A stretch of 61,629 bases of DNA, from positions 1-61,629 of the forward strand of contig JAKAEE010000013.1 in the NCBI GenBank assembly GCA_021820065.1, in the 5' to 3' direction. The DNA comes from Bacteroidota bacterium (GTDB lineage Bacteria > Bacteroidota > Ignavibacteria > Ignavibacteriales > Melioribacteraceae). A program made the position numbers and the translations under genes. Below are positions 36,071-44,656 of the stretch, one piece after another. The notes below the pieces were generated by a model. It was given only the letters and a program-made list of their open reading frames with translations. It made no database searches and was not told the DNA's origin. How positions within the stretch are numbered: position 1 is the stretch's first letter; each line of letters starts with the position of its first letter.

Positions 36071-37114
36071 TTGCTCAGATTTGCAAATAGCGAATATCTT
36101 TACTTGCTCTGGCTGATACCTTTGCTCATCTTTCTGTTTTGGTTCACACAGAATAAGCAGAATAAACTTCTGGAAAAATTTGCCGGAACAAAACTTCACG
36201 AAGTTTTATTTCCGTTAAGAAGTAAACTGAAATCACCGGTAAAGTTTGCGATGACGATGTTTGCGATGGCATTAATAATTGTCGCGGTTGCAAATCCGCA
36301 AATCGGTACCAAGGTTGAAGACGTTAAACAGATCGGGATTGATGTTTACATTTTGTTGGATGTATCGCGAAGCATGGCGGCAGAAGACATAAAACCGAGC
36401 CGGCTTGAGAAAGCAAGATTTGAAATTGCGAACCTAATTCAGAAACTTCATGGTGATAGAATCGGTCTCGTTGTATTTGCCGGCGAAGCTTATGTTCAGT
36501 TTCCGCTAACCTCCGATTACTCTGCCGCAAATTTATTTTTGAATGCGGTTGATTTCAACACAGTTCCTCAACAGGGCACTGCAATCGGTCCGGCGCTTGA
36601 TCTCGCGTTAAAATCATTCCGTTATGACGACGACACAAAAAAAGTAATCGTGTTAATTACCGATGGCGAAGATCACGAAGGGAACATCGATCAGGCGGTC
36701 AGCGAAGCAAACTCGAAAGGCGTGGCAATCTATGCAATCGGTTTGGGTTCGCCCACCGGAGTTCCGATTCCAATGTATGATGATTCCGGCAAGCAGATAG
36801 GGTACAAGAAAGATAATCAAGGAAACATTGTACTTACAAAACTTGATGAAGAAACTTTAAAGTCGATTACCGATAAAGCTAACGGAAAATATTACCGCGG
36901 CAGCAACTCGCAAGATGAACTCGATTTGATTTACAAAGATCTCGCGAAAATTCAGCAGTCGGAATACGGCTCTAAAAGAGTAAGCGATTATGAAGATAGG
37001 TTTTATTATTTCCTGATCCCGGCAATTATGATTTTGATCGCAGAGTTTCTCGTTTCGTCCAACAAATCAAAATTGTTAACTAGATTTGAAAAATTGCGCG
37101 AAGGAGGAAGTTGA
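36071..37114 (+). CDS. batB: vWA membrane protein BatB
   Basis: This 347-residue protein has the same plan as BatA: two N-terminal membrane segments, a vWA domain with metal site DVSRSM and LITDGEDHEG, and a C-terminal helix. It starts with TTG at 36071 after GGGAAG, and no ATG lies close to it. BatA and BatB are expected to form a membrane complex. Confidence 0.9.
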   Translation: MLRFANSEYLYLLWLIPLLIFLFWFTQNKQNKLLEKFAGTKLHEVLFPLRSKLKSPVKFAMTMFAMALIIVAVANPQIGTKVEDVKQIGIDVYILLDVSRSMAAEDIKPSRLEKARFEIANLIQKLHGDRIGLVVFAGEAYVQFPLTSDYSAANLFLNAVDFNTVPQQGTAIGPALDLALKSFRYDDDTKKVIVLITDGEDHEGNIDQAVSEANSKGVAIYAIGLGSPTGVPIPMYDDSGKQIGYKKDNQGNIVLTKLDEETLKSITDKANGKYYRGSNSQDELDLIYKDLAKIQQSEYGSKRVSDYEDRFYYFLIPAIMILIAEFLVSSNKSKLLTRFEKLREGGS

Positions 37115-37115
37115 T

Positions 37116-37820
37116 ATGAAAAAAATATTCTTCGCATTAGTGATTGCTTTGCAAATCTTTGTTCTGAACATAAATGCCCAGTCGAAAAGAAATCTGATCA
37201 ACGACGGAGTAAATCTCTACGAAAGTAAAAAGTATGCAGACGCCGAAGTGAAATTCAAAAAAGGTTTGGAAAAAGATAATAAAATGTTTCAAGGACATTT
37301 TAATCTCGGCGACGCATATTACAAACAAGGACGATATGACGAAGCGCTTCAGGCGTACAAAAACTCTTTGCAGTTTACAAAGGATAAAGAAGACGAAGCA
37401 AAAGTTTATCACAACATTGGCAATTCTTTGTTAAAGTCGAAGCAGGTTAAAGAAAGTCTCGGCGCTTATGCAAAATCGTTGAAGTTAAATCCGAAAGATG
37501 ATGATACGAAATACAATCTTTCTTACGCGTTGAATTTGCTGAAACAAAATCAGCAGCAGCAGAAAAACAAGAACGATCAGAACAAAGACAAGAACAAGGA
37601 TAAGCAGAACAATCAGAACCAGAATCAGCAGAACAACCAGGATCAAAAGGATAAGAACAAAGACAAGCAGAATCAGCAGCAACAACAACAGCAGAAGAAT
37701 CAAATCTCTAAGCAGGAAGCCCAAAGAATTCTGGACGCTTTAAAAAACAACGAGGCTGATTTGCAGAAGAAGTTGAGAAGGATGAAGGGTAAACCGATTG
37801 CAACGGATAAAGATTGGTAA
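37116..37820 (+). CDS. batC: TPR protein of the bat operon with Q/N/K-rich tail (BatC-like)
   Basis: This 234-residue protein has a signal peptide (MKKIFFALVIALQIFVLNINAQ) and about three TPR units (LINDGVNLYESKKYADAEVKFKKGL and following). Residues about 140-195 are almost entirely Q, N, K and D, including runs of Q. The last 30 residues fold again into a helix (EAQRILDALKNNEADLQKKL). The ATG at 37116 has GGAGGAAG upstream and follows batB directly. The low-complexity linker is likely flexible and periplasmic. Confidence 0.82.
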   Translation: MKKIFFALVIALQIFVLNINAQSKRNLINDGVNLYESKKYADAEVKFKKGLEKDNKMFQGHFNLGDAYYKQGRYDEALQAYKNSLQFTKDKEDEAKVYHNIGNSLLKSKQVKESLGAYAKSLKLNPKDDDTKYNLSYALNLLKQNQQQQKNKNDQNKDKNKDKQNNQNQNQQNNQDQKDKNKDKQNQQQQQQQKNQISKQEAQRILDALKNNEADLQKKLRRMKGKPIATDKDW

Positions 37821-37826
37821 AATTAT

Positions 37827-37870
37827 AGTATGTAGTAATGAGTATCGAGTAGTTAGTATCAAGTATTGAG
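37827..37870. repeat. 7-base periodic repeat (AGTAnnn unit, six copies)
   Basis: Six consecutive units, each starting AGTA, run without a break in register: AGTATGT, AGTAATG and four more, then AG. It fills most of the 56-base gap between the TPR gene and batD. Confidence 0.8.
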
Positions 37871-37876
37871 AATAAA

Positions 37877-39718
37877 ATGTTAAAAAAAGATTTAAAAAAA
37901 TATTTGTTAACAGTTGCAGTCTTTCTGTTCGTAGTTTTTATTCAAACTACGAATGCACAAAAGTTTTCTGCCACGGTTGATAAGACAACGGTCGGTCAAT
38001 ACGATCAATTTCAAGTTTACTTTACTTTTGACGGCGGCGACATAAACGGGCTTAGCAATTTCAGACCTCCGGCATTCGGCGGTTTCAAGATTCTTAGCGG
38101 TCCCAACCAATCATCCAGCATGCAGATCATTAACGGTAAAGTTTCCGGCTCGATAACTTATTCCTACATTTTGCAGCCGACCAACATTGGCAGTTATTCA
38201 ATCGGTTCTGCATCGGTTGAATACGGAGGCAAATCGTACAACACAAATACGCTTAACGTTAAAGTTGAAAAAGGAACTCCACAACAGCAAAAAGAAAGTA
38301 ACGGCGGATACTCTCAGCAGGAACTTGCAAAAAATGTTTTCATTGTGGCTGAAGCAAATAAAACTAGAGCCGCACTCGGCGAACAAATTACGGTTACGTA
38401 TAAATTGTACACGAAGTTAAATATTGCTTCGCCGCAAATAACAAAACTCCCGTCGTACGAAGGATTCTGGGCTGAAGATCTTGGACCAATTCAAAACATA
38501 AATTTTCAAATTGGAATGTATAAAGGTGAGCGCTATCGTATGGCTGTGATAAAGCAAGTGGCTCTATTCCCATCCAAGACGGGAACGCTTTCAGTTACAC
38601 CTTTCGAATTGAACATCCCGGTAATCGTTAAAAAGAAAAAAACCGGCAACGATGTTTTTGACGAGTTCTTCAACGATTCATTTTTCGGCAGAACGCAGAC
38701 TGTGAATTATGATGCGAAGTCGAACACAATAAAAGTTGAAGTTGAACCGCTGCCCGCAAATGCGCCGTCTTCATTCGCCGGCGCTGTGGGAAACTTTACG
38801 TTGAAAGCGGACCTCGATAAGACAAATGTTGTTACAAACGAAAGTCTTACGCTTCGGTTAACAATCGGCGGAAACGGAAACATCAAATTGCTAAAAGTGC
38901 CGGAGCCGCAATTGCCGGCGGGATTTGATAAGTATGAACCGAAGACAATCGACAACGTTAATCGCAACAGCATTATCTCCGGTCAAAAAATTGTTGACTA
39001 TTTAATTGTTCCCCGTTCTCCCGGTCAAAAAGAAATTCCTCCGGTTGAGTTTACGTACTACAATCCTTCGAGCAAAAAATATGTTACGCTGAAGACTCAA
39101 TCGTTCAAAATAAATGTCCGCCAGGGAGTGGGTGACAATAACGTTGCTTCCCAAAGTTATTCCAAAGAAGATGTAAAACTTCTCAGCGAAGATATTCGCT
39201 ACATCAAAACGTCGGATTTCAAACTTGAACCGCGCCACGAAATTTCGTTAATCAAACCGTGGTTTTGGATTTCAGTTGTCGTTCCGTTTTTAGGATTGTT
39301 CGGAGCTGTTAGTTTTAAGAAGCGGCAAGATAAATTGTACGGAAACGTTCAATTGCTGCGTTATCAAAAAGCTGAGAAAGCAGCACGCAAGAGGTTGAAA
39401 CTTTCTAAAGCCGCGTTGGATGGAGGAAAAATTTCGGAATTCTATTCCGAACTGTCGTTTGCATTGTTCGGATATCTTGAAGACAAGCTTGCAATTCAGA
39501 AATCGGAATTTACGCTTGAAGGCGCGGTGAACGAGTTAACAATTAAAAGTGTGAGCGAAGATTTGATTGATCGTGTTAAACTCATAGCCGAAAAGTGCGA
39601 GTACGTTCGCTTTGCGCCGCAAGGCGAAACGTCGGCGTCAGCTCAAGAAATTTACGATGAAGCCGTCAAAGTGATTGTAGAACTTGATTCGTCAATCGAT
39701 ACAAGGAAGAAACGATGA
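37877..39718 (+). CDS. batD: BatD family oxygen-tolerance-type protein
   Basis: This 613-residue protein has a signal peptide (ending TTNAQ), several Ig-like periplasmic domains (KFSATVDKTTVGQYDQFQVYFTF; EANKTRAALGEQITVTYKLYT; LKADLDKTNVVTNESLTLRLTI), one transmembrane helix (near 460-480) and a cytoplasmic tail. It matches the BatD pattern and length. It is followed by batE with a 4-base overlap (ATGA). Confidence 0.9.
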   Translation: MLKKDLKKYLLTVAVFLFVVFIQTTNAQKFSATVDKTTVGQYDQFQVYFTFDGGDINGLSNFRPPAFGGFKILSGPNQSSSMQIINGKVSGSITYSYILQPTNIGSYSIGSASVEYGGKSYNTNTLNVKVEKGTPQQQKESNGGYSQQELAKNVFIVAEANKTRAALGEQITVTYKLYTKLNIASPQITKLPSYEGFWAEDLGPIQNINFQIGMYKGERYRMAVIKQVALFPSKTGTLSVTPFELNIPVIVKKKKTGNDVFDEFFNDSFFGRTQTVNYDAKSNTIKVEVEPLPANAPSSFAGAVGNFTLKADLDKTNVVTNESLTLRLTIGGNGNIKLLKVPEPQLPAGFDKYEPKTIDNVNRNSIISGQKIVDYLIVPRSPGQKEIPPVEFTYYNPSSKKYVTLKTQSFKINVRQGVGDNNVASQSYSKEDVKLLSEDIRYIKTSDFKLEPRHEISLIKPWFWISVVVPFLGLFGAVSFKKRQDKLYGNVQLLRYQKAEKAARKRLKLSKAALDGGKISEFYSELSFALFGYLEDKLAIQKSEFTLEGAVNELTIKSVSEDLIDRVKLIAEKCEYVRFAPQGETSASAQEIYDEAVKVIVELDSSIDTRKKR

Positions 39719-40482
39719 AAAAGAATTTTGTGTTGATGTTTACGATGATGATTCTTTTCTCTCTTACCGGAAGGTCATTCTCTCAATCGCCGGATCAACT
39801 GATGCTGGATGCGAACAATTTGTATCAAGAAGGGCAGTACGAAAACGCGATTCAATCATACCAAAAAATTCTTTCTCAAGGTTATGAAAGCGGTCCGCTC
39901 TATTTCAATCTTGGCAACGCTTATTTCAGAACCGGAAAACTCGGCTATGCAATTTTCAACTACGAAAAAGGTCTGAAACTCGATCCTAACGACGACGACT
40001 TGATTTACAATTTGCGCATCGCCAATTCCAGAACCGTTGATAAAATTTCCGAATTGCCGAAACTGTTTATCATTTCATGGTGGGAAGGAATTGTTACGTC
40101 GCTGACAATCACCGGCTGGTCCGTGATGGTAATTCTGTTTTATCTAATTCTAATTGCGAGCATAGCTGTTTATCTATTGGTAAGAAAAGTCCAATTGCAG
40201 CGGTTCGCATTTATGAGCGGCTCTTTTTCTCTCGCCATATTAATTCTTCTCAGCGTCATGCTTTTTTCACGAATCAATCGCGAAGCATCCACAGACTACG
40301 GCATTCTTCTTTCGCCGAGTTATTCCGTTAAGGCTTCTCCCGATTCTAAAAGCAGCGATGCGTTCGTGATTCACGAAGGAATCAAGTTCACAATTGAAGA
40401 TCACGTTAGCGATTGGGATAAAATTCGTCTTGTTGACGGCAAAGTCGGTTGGATCGAACGGAATTCAATCGGGCAAATCTAA
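39715..40482 (+). CDS. batE: BatE-type TPR and SH3 membrane protein
   Basis: This 255-residue protein has a signal peptide (LFSLTGRSFSQ), two TPR units (ANNLYQEGQYENAIQSYQKIL; NLGNAYFRTGKLGYAIFNYEKGL), two membrane helices and a C-terminal bacterial SH3-like domain (SYSVKASPDSKSSDAFVIHEGIKF...VGWIERNSI). This arrangement is characteristic of BatE. It is the last recognised gene of the operon. Confidence 0.88.
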   Translation: MKKNFVLMFTMMILFSLTGRSFSQSPDQLMLDANNLYQEGQYENAIQSYQKILSQGYESGPLYFNLGNAYFRTGKLGYAIFNYEKGLKLDPNDDDLIYNLRIANSRTVDKISELPKLFIISWWEGIVTSLTITGWSVMVILFYLILIASIAVYLLVRKVQLQRFAFMSGSFSLAILILLSVMLFSRINREASTDYGILLSPSYSVKASPDSKSSDAFVIHEGIKFTIEDHVSDWDKIRLVDGKVGWIERNSIGQI

Positions 40483-40560
40483 TACTGCGGAATTACCATA
40501 GTCTTATGAACCATTCGGCTTTTTATTCTGTTCTTATTTTAGTCAGACGAAAGGGTAGAA

Positions 40561-40860
40561 ATGAAAAAGCTATATGTATTTGCGATTGTTACCGTTTTCA
40601 GTTTTGTTTTCATCGGCAGCGAGGCAGTTGATTCATCACCGAAGTTTAATAGCAAATCGAACTGTCCTTACTTAAATCAGATTCAGCAAGAACATGGCTC
40701 CAATGTTTGTCCTTACGCAGACCATCAAGGCGAATTGAACGGCAGCGAATGCCCTTATTACAACAATATGCAAAACGGTTCGGAATCCCAGTGTCCGTAC
40801 TTGAACGGAAAGATCGAAAAAGTAAACGTGACTCACGTTATGAATTTTATCGGTACATGA
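40561..40860 (+). CDS. small exported protein with four CPY motifs
   Basis: This 99-residue protein has a signal peptide (MKKLYVFAIVTVFSFVFIGSEA). The mature part has four CPY motifs at near-constant spacing (Cys35, Cys50, Cys64, Cys78; CPYLN, CPYAD, CPYYN, CPYLN), with no other cysteine. This suggests metal, heme or disulfide chemistry outside the cytoplasm, but I know no firm function. It lies 78 bases after batE on the same strand, so it may belong to the operon. A MITE-like repeat follows. Confidence 0.7.
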   Translation: MKKLYVFAIVTVFSFVFIGSEAVDSSPKFNSKSNCPYLNQIQQEHGSNVCPYADHQGELNGSECPYYNNMQNGSESQCPYLNGKIEKVNVTHVMNFIGT

Positions 40861-40890
40861 TTTTTTTGAACAGTCAAAAATTATAAATTG

Positions 40891-41020
40891 AAACTGCTTC
40901 AAAGTAATTTCTTATTTTAAGAATAGAACGCTGATCAAACTGATTTAATGGATGCCTCGCAGGCTCGGCACAAGTTTTACGCTGATATTCTTTTGTAAAT
41001 TACTTTTGAAGCAGTTTTTT
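40891..41020. repeat. MITE-like imperfect inverted repeat
   Basis: The first arm AAACTGCTTCAAAGTAATTT (40891-40910) and the second arm (about 40998-41017) are inverted copies differing by one base. An inner AAGAATA/TATTCTT pair (40919-40925, 40986-40992) extends it. The centre has two direct ACGCTGAT units (about 40928 and 40979). It is about 130 bases long, with no coding content, and ends just before the M48 protease gene. Confidence 0.7.
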
Positions 41021-41026
41021 ATTGCC

Positions 41027-42136
41027 ATGAAAACAGAAGCGAAAAAATATAACAACATAAAATTAGCAATCGGCATTACCGAAGCGGTGATCTCGTTTGT
41101 TCTGCTCGTGCTTTTTGTGTGGTTCGGTTACAGCGCCAAGCTGGAAAATTTTATCCGCAGCTTTGTTGAAAATGATTATTTGGTCCTCGGCGCATTTGTG
41201 ATAATACTTGGAATGATCTCCACCGTTCTGTTTTCCCCGTTTAATTATTACACTGACTATTATCTGGAACACAAGTACAATCTTTCCAATCAAACATTTG
41301 GTAAATGGATATGGGAAGGAGCGAAAGGCGCGTTAGTCGGAATTGTCATCGGCATCCCGATCCTTGCGGCATTCTTTTTTGTGATAAGGGAATTCGGAAT
41401 ACTTTGGTGGCTTCCGTTCGGAATTATTTTGTTTGTCTTCTCAGTAGTGCTCGCTCAAATTGTTCCGATATTAATTCTTCCGTTGTTTTACAAAGTAACT
41501 CCGTTAGAAAATGAATCCCTCAAAGAGAAAATCGTTTTACTTTTTGCAAATGCTAATTTGAAGGTGAGCAATGTTTTCAAATTCAACATGAGCAAGAACA
41601 CGAAGAAAGCTAATGCGGCATTTACCGGACTTGGTAAAACGAAACGGATTCTGCTTGGCGATACATTGCTTGAAGGTTATTCCGAAGACGAGATTGAAAC
41701 CGTTATCGCGCACGAACTCGGCCATTACAAAAAGAAACATATCATCAAGAACTTGTCCATAGGAACGTTCTCGAGCTTTCTAATTTTTTTCTTGATGGCG
41801 CATCTTCACAGCATCACATTAAAATGGTTCGGCTTTGAGCAGATCACACAGATCGCTTCTTTTCCGGTCTTGGTAATTTGGGCTTCGTTGTTAGGATTGA
41901 TTCAAAAGCCGCTGTCAAATTTTATCTCTCGGAAGTTTGAGTATGAAGCCGATCAGTATGCGGTAGTTTCAACAAAGAAGCCGGAGGAGTTTGTAAACAC
42001 TCTGGAAAAACTAACCGATCAAAACCTTGGCGACAAAGAGCCGCATCCCTTAGTTGAATGGTTCTTCTACAGTCATCCTTCAATAAAGAATAGAATCAAA
42101 AGTATCCGCGCAGAAAGTGTGCGTTTACAAAATTGA
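41027..42136 (+). CDS. M48 family metallopeptidase (Ste24/HtpX type)
   Basis: This 369-residue membrane protease has the zinc motif HELGH (His229, Glu230, His233) and the third ligand in FEYEADQYAV. Several N-terminal membrane helices and the conserved YNLSNQTFGKW segment match CAAX-prenyl-protease-1-type (Ste24) proteins; in bacteria these are quality-control proteases. I chose the ATG at 41027 because the upstream frame from 40952 runs through the MITE-like repeat. The ribosome site is weak. Confidence 0.88.
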   Translation: MKTEAKKYNNIKLAIGITEAVISFVLLVLFVWFGYSAKLENFIRSFVENDYLVLGAFVIILGMISTVLFSPFNYYTDYYLEHKYNLSNQTFGKWIWEGAKGALVGIVIGIPILAAFFFVIREFGILWWLPFGIILFVFSVVLAQIVPILILPLFYKVTPLENESLKEKIVLLFANANLKVSNVFKFNMSKNTKKANAAFTGLGKTKRILLGDTLLEGYSEDEIETVIAHELGHYKKKHIIKNLSIGTFSSFLIFFLMAHLHSITLKWFGFEQITQIASFPVLVIWASLLGLIQKPLSNFISRKFEYEADQYAVVSTKKPEEFVNTLEKLTDQNLGDKEPHPLVEWFFYSHPSIKNRIKSIRAESVRLQN

Positions 42137-42171
42137 TCCGCCTCCGGCAAGATTGATCCGCCTCTGGCGAG
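42132..42171. repeat. tandem 20-base direct repeat
   Basis: Two consecutive 20-base units start with ATTGATCCGCCTC and differ at two positions. They lie directly after the M48 gene and before the -7 box of the vWA lipoprotein gene. Confidence 0.75.
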
Positions 42172-42186
42172 ATAAAAATTTATGGT

Positions 42187-42194
42187 TATATTTG
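42187..42194 (+). promoter_or_regulatory. -7 promoter box of the vWA lipoprotein gene
   Basis: TATATTTG matches TAnnTTTG and lies 29 bases before the ATG at 42223. The -33 position falls in the tandem repeat and is not TTTG. Confidence 0.45.
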
Positions 42195-42222
42195 TATGAG
42201 ATTAACAAAAGAATAACTTTTG

Positions 42223-43491
42223 ATGGTGCAACTTAACAAGCGGCTTGGTATAGTGAGTTTACTTATGATTCTTGCAATTACCGGCTGTTCGTTCAATAAA
42301 ACTGCTCCAACTCAACCGACCGCTGTTACCGATAAAACAATTCCAAACACGCCACAGCCAAGTAATAGTACAACTGATTTGCCTTTATCGGTTGGTTTAA
42401 GCTGGCAGTGCGATAACGCGGTTTCGTTCGATGTTTACTTAGATACGCAAAATCCTCCGCAGAGATTGATTAACTTGAACAACGTTACTAAATCTTACAT
42501 TGTCTCAAACTTATCTTATGGTACAACTTACTACTGGCAGGTCTTTGCGAATTACGCCGACGGCACTAAAAAAGCCGGACCGGTTTGGTCGTTCACGACT
42601 ACTCAATATTTGAACCCGAGTTTAAGCGGTTACGTTATGTATCTCGACACGCTTACGACTAAACTGCCGAACACAGTGAGCGCAATGTTTCAAGTTGTTG
42701 ACATGACAAACCGCGGAGTAACGAATCTTGATTTAACTTATTTTGATGTTTACGAAGACGGCGCGCCGTTATCCGTTTCCGAGGCGAAACTGTCCATCAA
42801 GAAACGAACGCAGGTTCCTTACAAGATTAGAACCGTTCTGATGCTGGATAACAGTACAAGCCTTAATGCCGAGATTAATCAAATTAGAATTGCCGCTTCA
42901 AATTTTGTTAAGAATATTTTGCCGAACCAAGAAGTTGCGGTTTACCAGTTCTCAGAAAAAATTGAAATGCTTCACGACTTCACCGATAACAAGGACACGC
43001 TTCTTGCGGCACTGAACAGGTACCAGCTTGGGGTTTCTTCGACTGATTTTTACGGTGCGGCAATTAAAGGTACATCGCTTTGGGCTGATACTTATTCATC
43101 GAGCAAAATTATTCAAGGTTCGATGGTTATTATTTCAGATGGACATGATACGCAAAGTTCTCACACTCTGGCGGAAGCGCTGAACGCGGTTGCCAACAGG
43201 TATGTTTACACTGTTGGATTGGGCGCGGAGATTCAACCGGATATTTTAATGGCTATCGGAACCGCCGGTTACTTTCTTATCTCGGATGTCTCTCAACTGG
43301 ACGCACAATTTGTAAATATTCAAACGGCTATCTTAAATTACGCCAACAGTTTTTATCAACTTAGTTACAATAGTCCAAAACGGGGAAACGAAAACCATCA
43401 ATTGGTTATTCGAATAAAAAATAATCCTTATGCAGGTGCCGGTTCCTACATACAGGGAAGTTACAACAGCGCCGGTTTTTATTCACCATAA
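42223..43491 (+). CDS. lipoprotein with Fn3-like and vWA domains
   Basis: This 422-residue protein has a lipoprotein signal (LMILAITGC, Cys22), a Pro/Thr-rich linker, an Fn3-like domain (about 55-130, SVGLSWQCDNAVSFDVYLD...YYWQVFANYADGTKKAGPVWSFTT) and a vWA domain with metal site VLMLDNSTSLN and IISDGHDT. It probably faces the periplasm or cell surface and binds a protein partner. I use the ATG at 42223; a TTG one codon earlier is also open. The role is unknown. Confidence 0.82.
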   Translation: MVQLNKRLGIVSLLMILAITGCSFNKTAPTQPTAVTDKTIPNTPQPSNSTTDLPLSVGLSWQCDNAVSFDVYLDTQNPPQRLINLNNVTKSYIVSNLSYGTTYYWQVFANYADGTKKAGPVWSFTTTQYLNPSLSGYVMYLDTLTTKLPNTVSAMFQVVDMTNRGVTNLDLTYFDVYEDGAPLSVSEAKLSIKKRTQVPYKIRTVLMLDNSTSLNAEINQIRIAASNFVKNILPNQEVAVYQFSEKIEMLHDFTDNKDTLLAALNRYQLGVSSTDFYGAAIKGTSLWADTYSSSKIIQGSMVIISDGHDTQSSHTLAEALNAVANRYVYTVGLGAEIQPDILMAIGTAGYFLISDVSQLDAQFVNIQTAILNYANSFYQLSYNSPKRGNENHQLVIRIKNNPYAGAGSYIQGSYNSAGFYSP

Positions 43492-43506
43492 AGGCAAAAT
43501 GAAATT

Positions 43507-43800
43507 ATGGCAGTGACAAAAGAAAATGTAGAATATATCGCCGCTCTGGCAAGATTGAAATTTAATGACGCCGAGCTGGAAAACTATACTCACCAGTTGA
43601 ACGATATTTTGAAGTATGTGGAAAAATTAAACGAGCTGAACACGGACAACGTTGAGCCGCTGTCGCATCCTGTTGAAAATGTAAACGTGTTCCGCGAAGA
43701 CAAATTGAAGCCGTCAATTTCAACGGAAGAAGCTCTTAAGAACGCGCCTAATCGCACGGACGAATTTTTCAAAGTTCCGAAAGTTATCAACCAAGACTAA
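43507..43800 (+). CDS. gatC: Asp-tRNA(Asn)/Glu-tRNA(Gln) amidotransferase subunit C
   Basis: This 97-residue protein matches GatC: VEYIAALARLKFNDAELENYTHQLNDILKYVEKLNELN, then VEPLSHPVENVNVFREDKL. It stabilises the GatCAB complex. It lies 11 bases before kdsB and far from gatB (12884). gatA is not in the window. Confidence 0.93.
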   Translation: MAVTKENVEYIAALARLKFNDAELENYTHQLNDILKYVEKLNELNTDNVEPLSHPVENVNVFREDKLKPSISTEEALKNAPNRTDEFFKVPKVINQD

Positions 43801-43811
43801 ACTACTTGCCT

Positions 43812-44579
43812 ATGATTGTTGGAATTATACCTGCTAGATTTGCGTCATCACGATTAATGGGTAAGCCGCTCGCTGACATAGGCGGCAAACCGATGATTCA
43901 GCATACCTACCAGAGCGCAAAGAAATCCAAACTACTGGATAAAGTTATAATTGCCGTTGATGACGATAAAGTTTACCGGGTCGTCAAAGATTTCGGCGCA
44001 GAAGTTTACATGTCACCCAAAAATTGCACAAGCGGTTCCGACAGAATCGCATTGGTAGCACAGCAGATTCAAGATGCCGCGATAATTGTGAACATACAGG
44101 GCGATGAGCCGTTCATAAAAGGTAAGATGATAGATCAGGCAATAGAGCCGCTGCTGTTCGATAAAAAAGTTTCCGTTTCAACGCTTGCAAGAAGAATTAC
44201 GAACGTTGAAGAGATGAAATCCCCCTCGGTTGTAAAAGTTGTTTTCGATTACAACAATTTTGCGCTCTACTTCTCTCGTTCGCCTATTCCTTTTGTGCGC
44301 GACGCGAAATCAAATCTTGAGAAAATTCAGTCGGCAGAAATTTATAAACACATTGGGCTTTACGTTTACCGCCGCGACGCGCTATTAAAATTTACCAATC
44401 TCAAACCAACCGATCTCGAACAGATTGAAAAGTTGGAACAGCTCCGCTTCCTGGAAAACGGAATGAGAGTGAAAATAGTTTACACCGAGTATGATAGCTT
44501 GTCTGTTGATACACCGAAGGATTTGGAACTTGCCAGAAGATTTTACGAACGGCAATCCAAACCACAAAATAAAAGGTAA
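43812..44579 (+). CDS. kdsB: CMP-Kdo synthetase
   Basis: This 255-residue enzyme activates Kdo with CTP for LPS inner core synthesis. Motifs are IIPARFASSRLMGKPLADIGGKPMI, NIQGDEPFI and the late SVDTPKDLE. I chose ATG 43812 rather than TTG 43806, since it matches the normal start IVGIIPAR. Other Kdo genes (kdsA, kdsC-like, kdsD) lie 3-6 kb downstream. Confidence 0.95.
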   Translation: MIVGIIPARFASSRLMGKPLADIGGKPMIQHTYQSAKKSKLLDKVIIAVDDDKVYRVVKDFGAEVYMSPKNCTSGSDRIALVAQQIQDAAIIVNIQGDEPFIKGKMIDQAIEPLLFDKKVSVSTLARRITNVEEMKSPSVVKVVFDYNNFALYFSRSPIPFVRDAKSNLEKIQSAEIYKHIGLYVYRRDALLKFTNLKPTDLEQIEKLEQLRFLENGMRVKIVYTEYDSLSVDTPKDLELARRFYERQSKPQNKR

Positions 44580-44656
44580 AACTTCGATTGTCTTTTCATC
44601 TAACCCGTATTATTTTTAACCAAGTTAAATTTTCCAGCTAAACTTCGGGATAAGAA

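Noticed and set aside
37485..37724. Leu/Ile/Val-only minus-strand frame that looks like a membrane protein
   Set aside because: It is the complement of the Q/N/K-rich linker of the TPR gene, which explains its odd composition.
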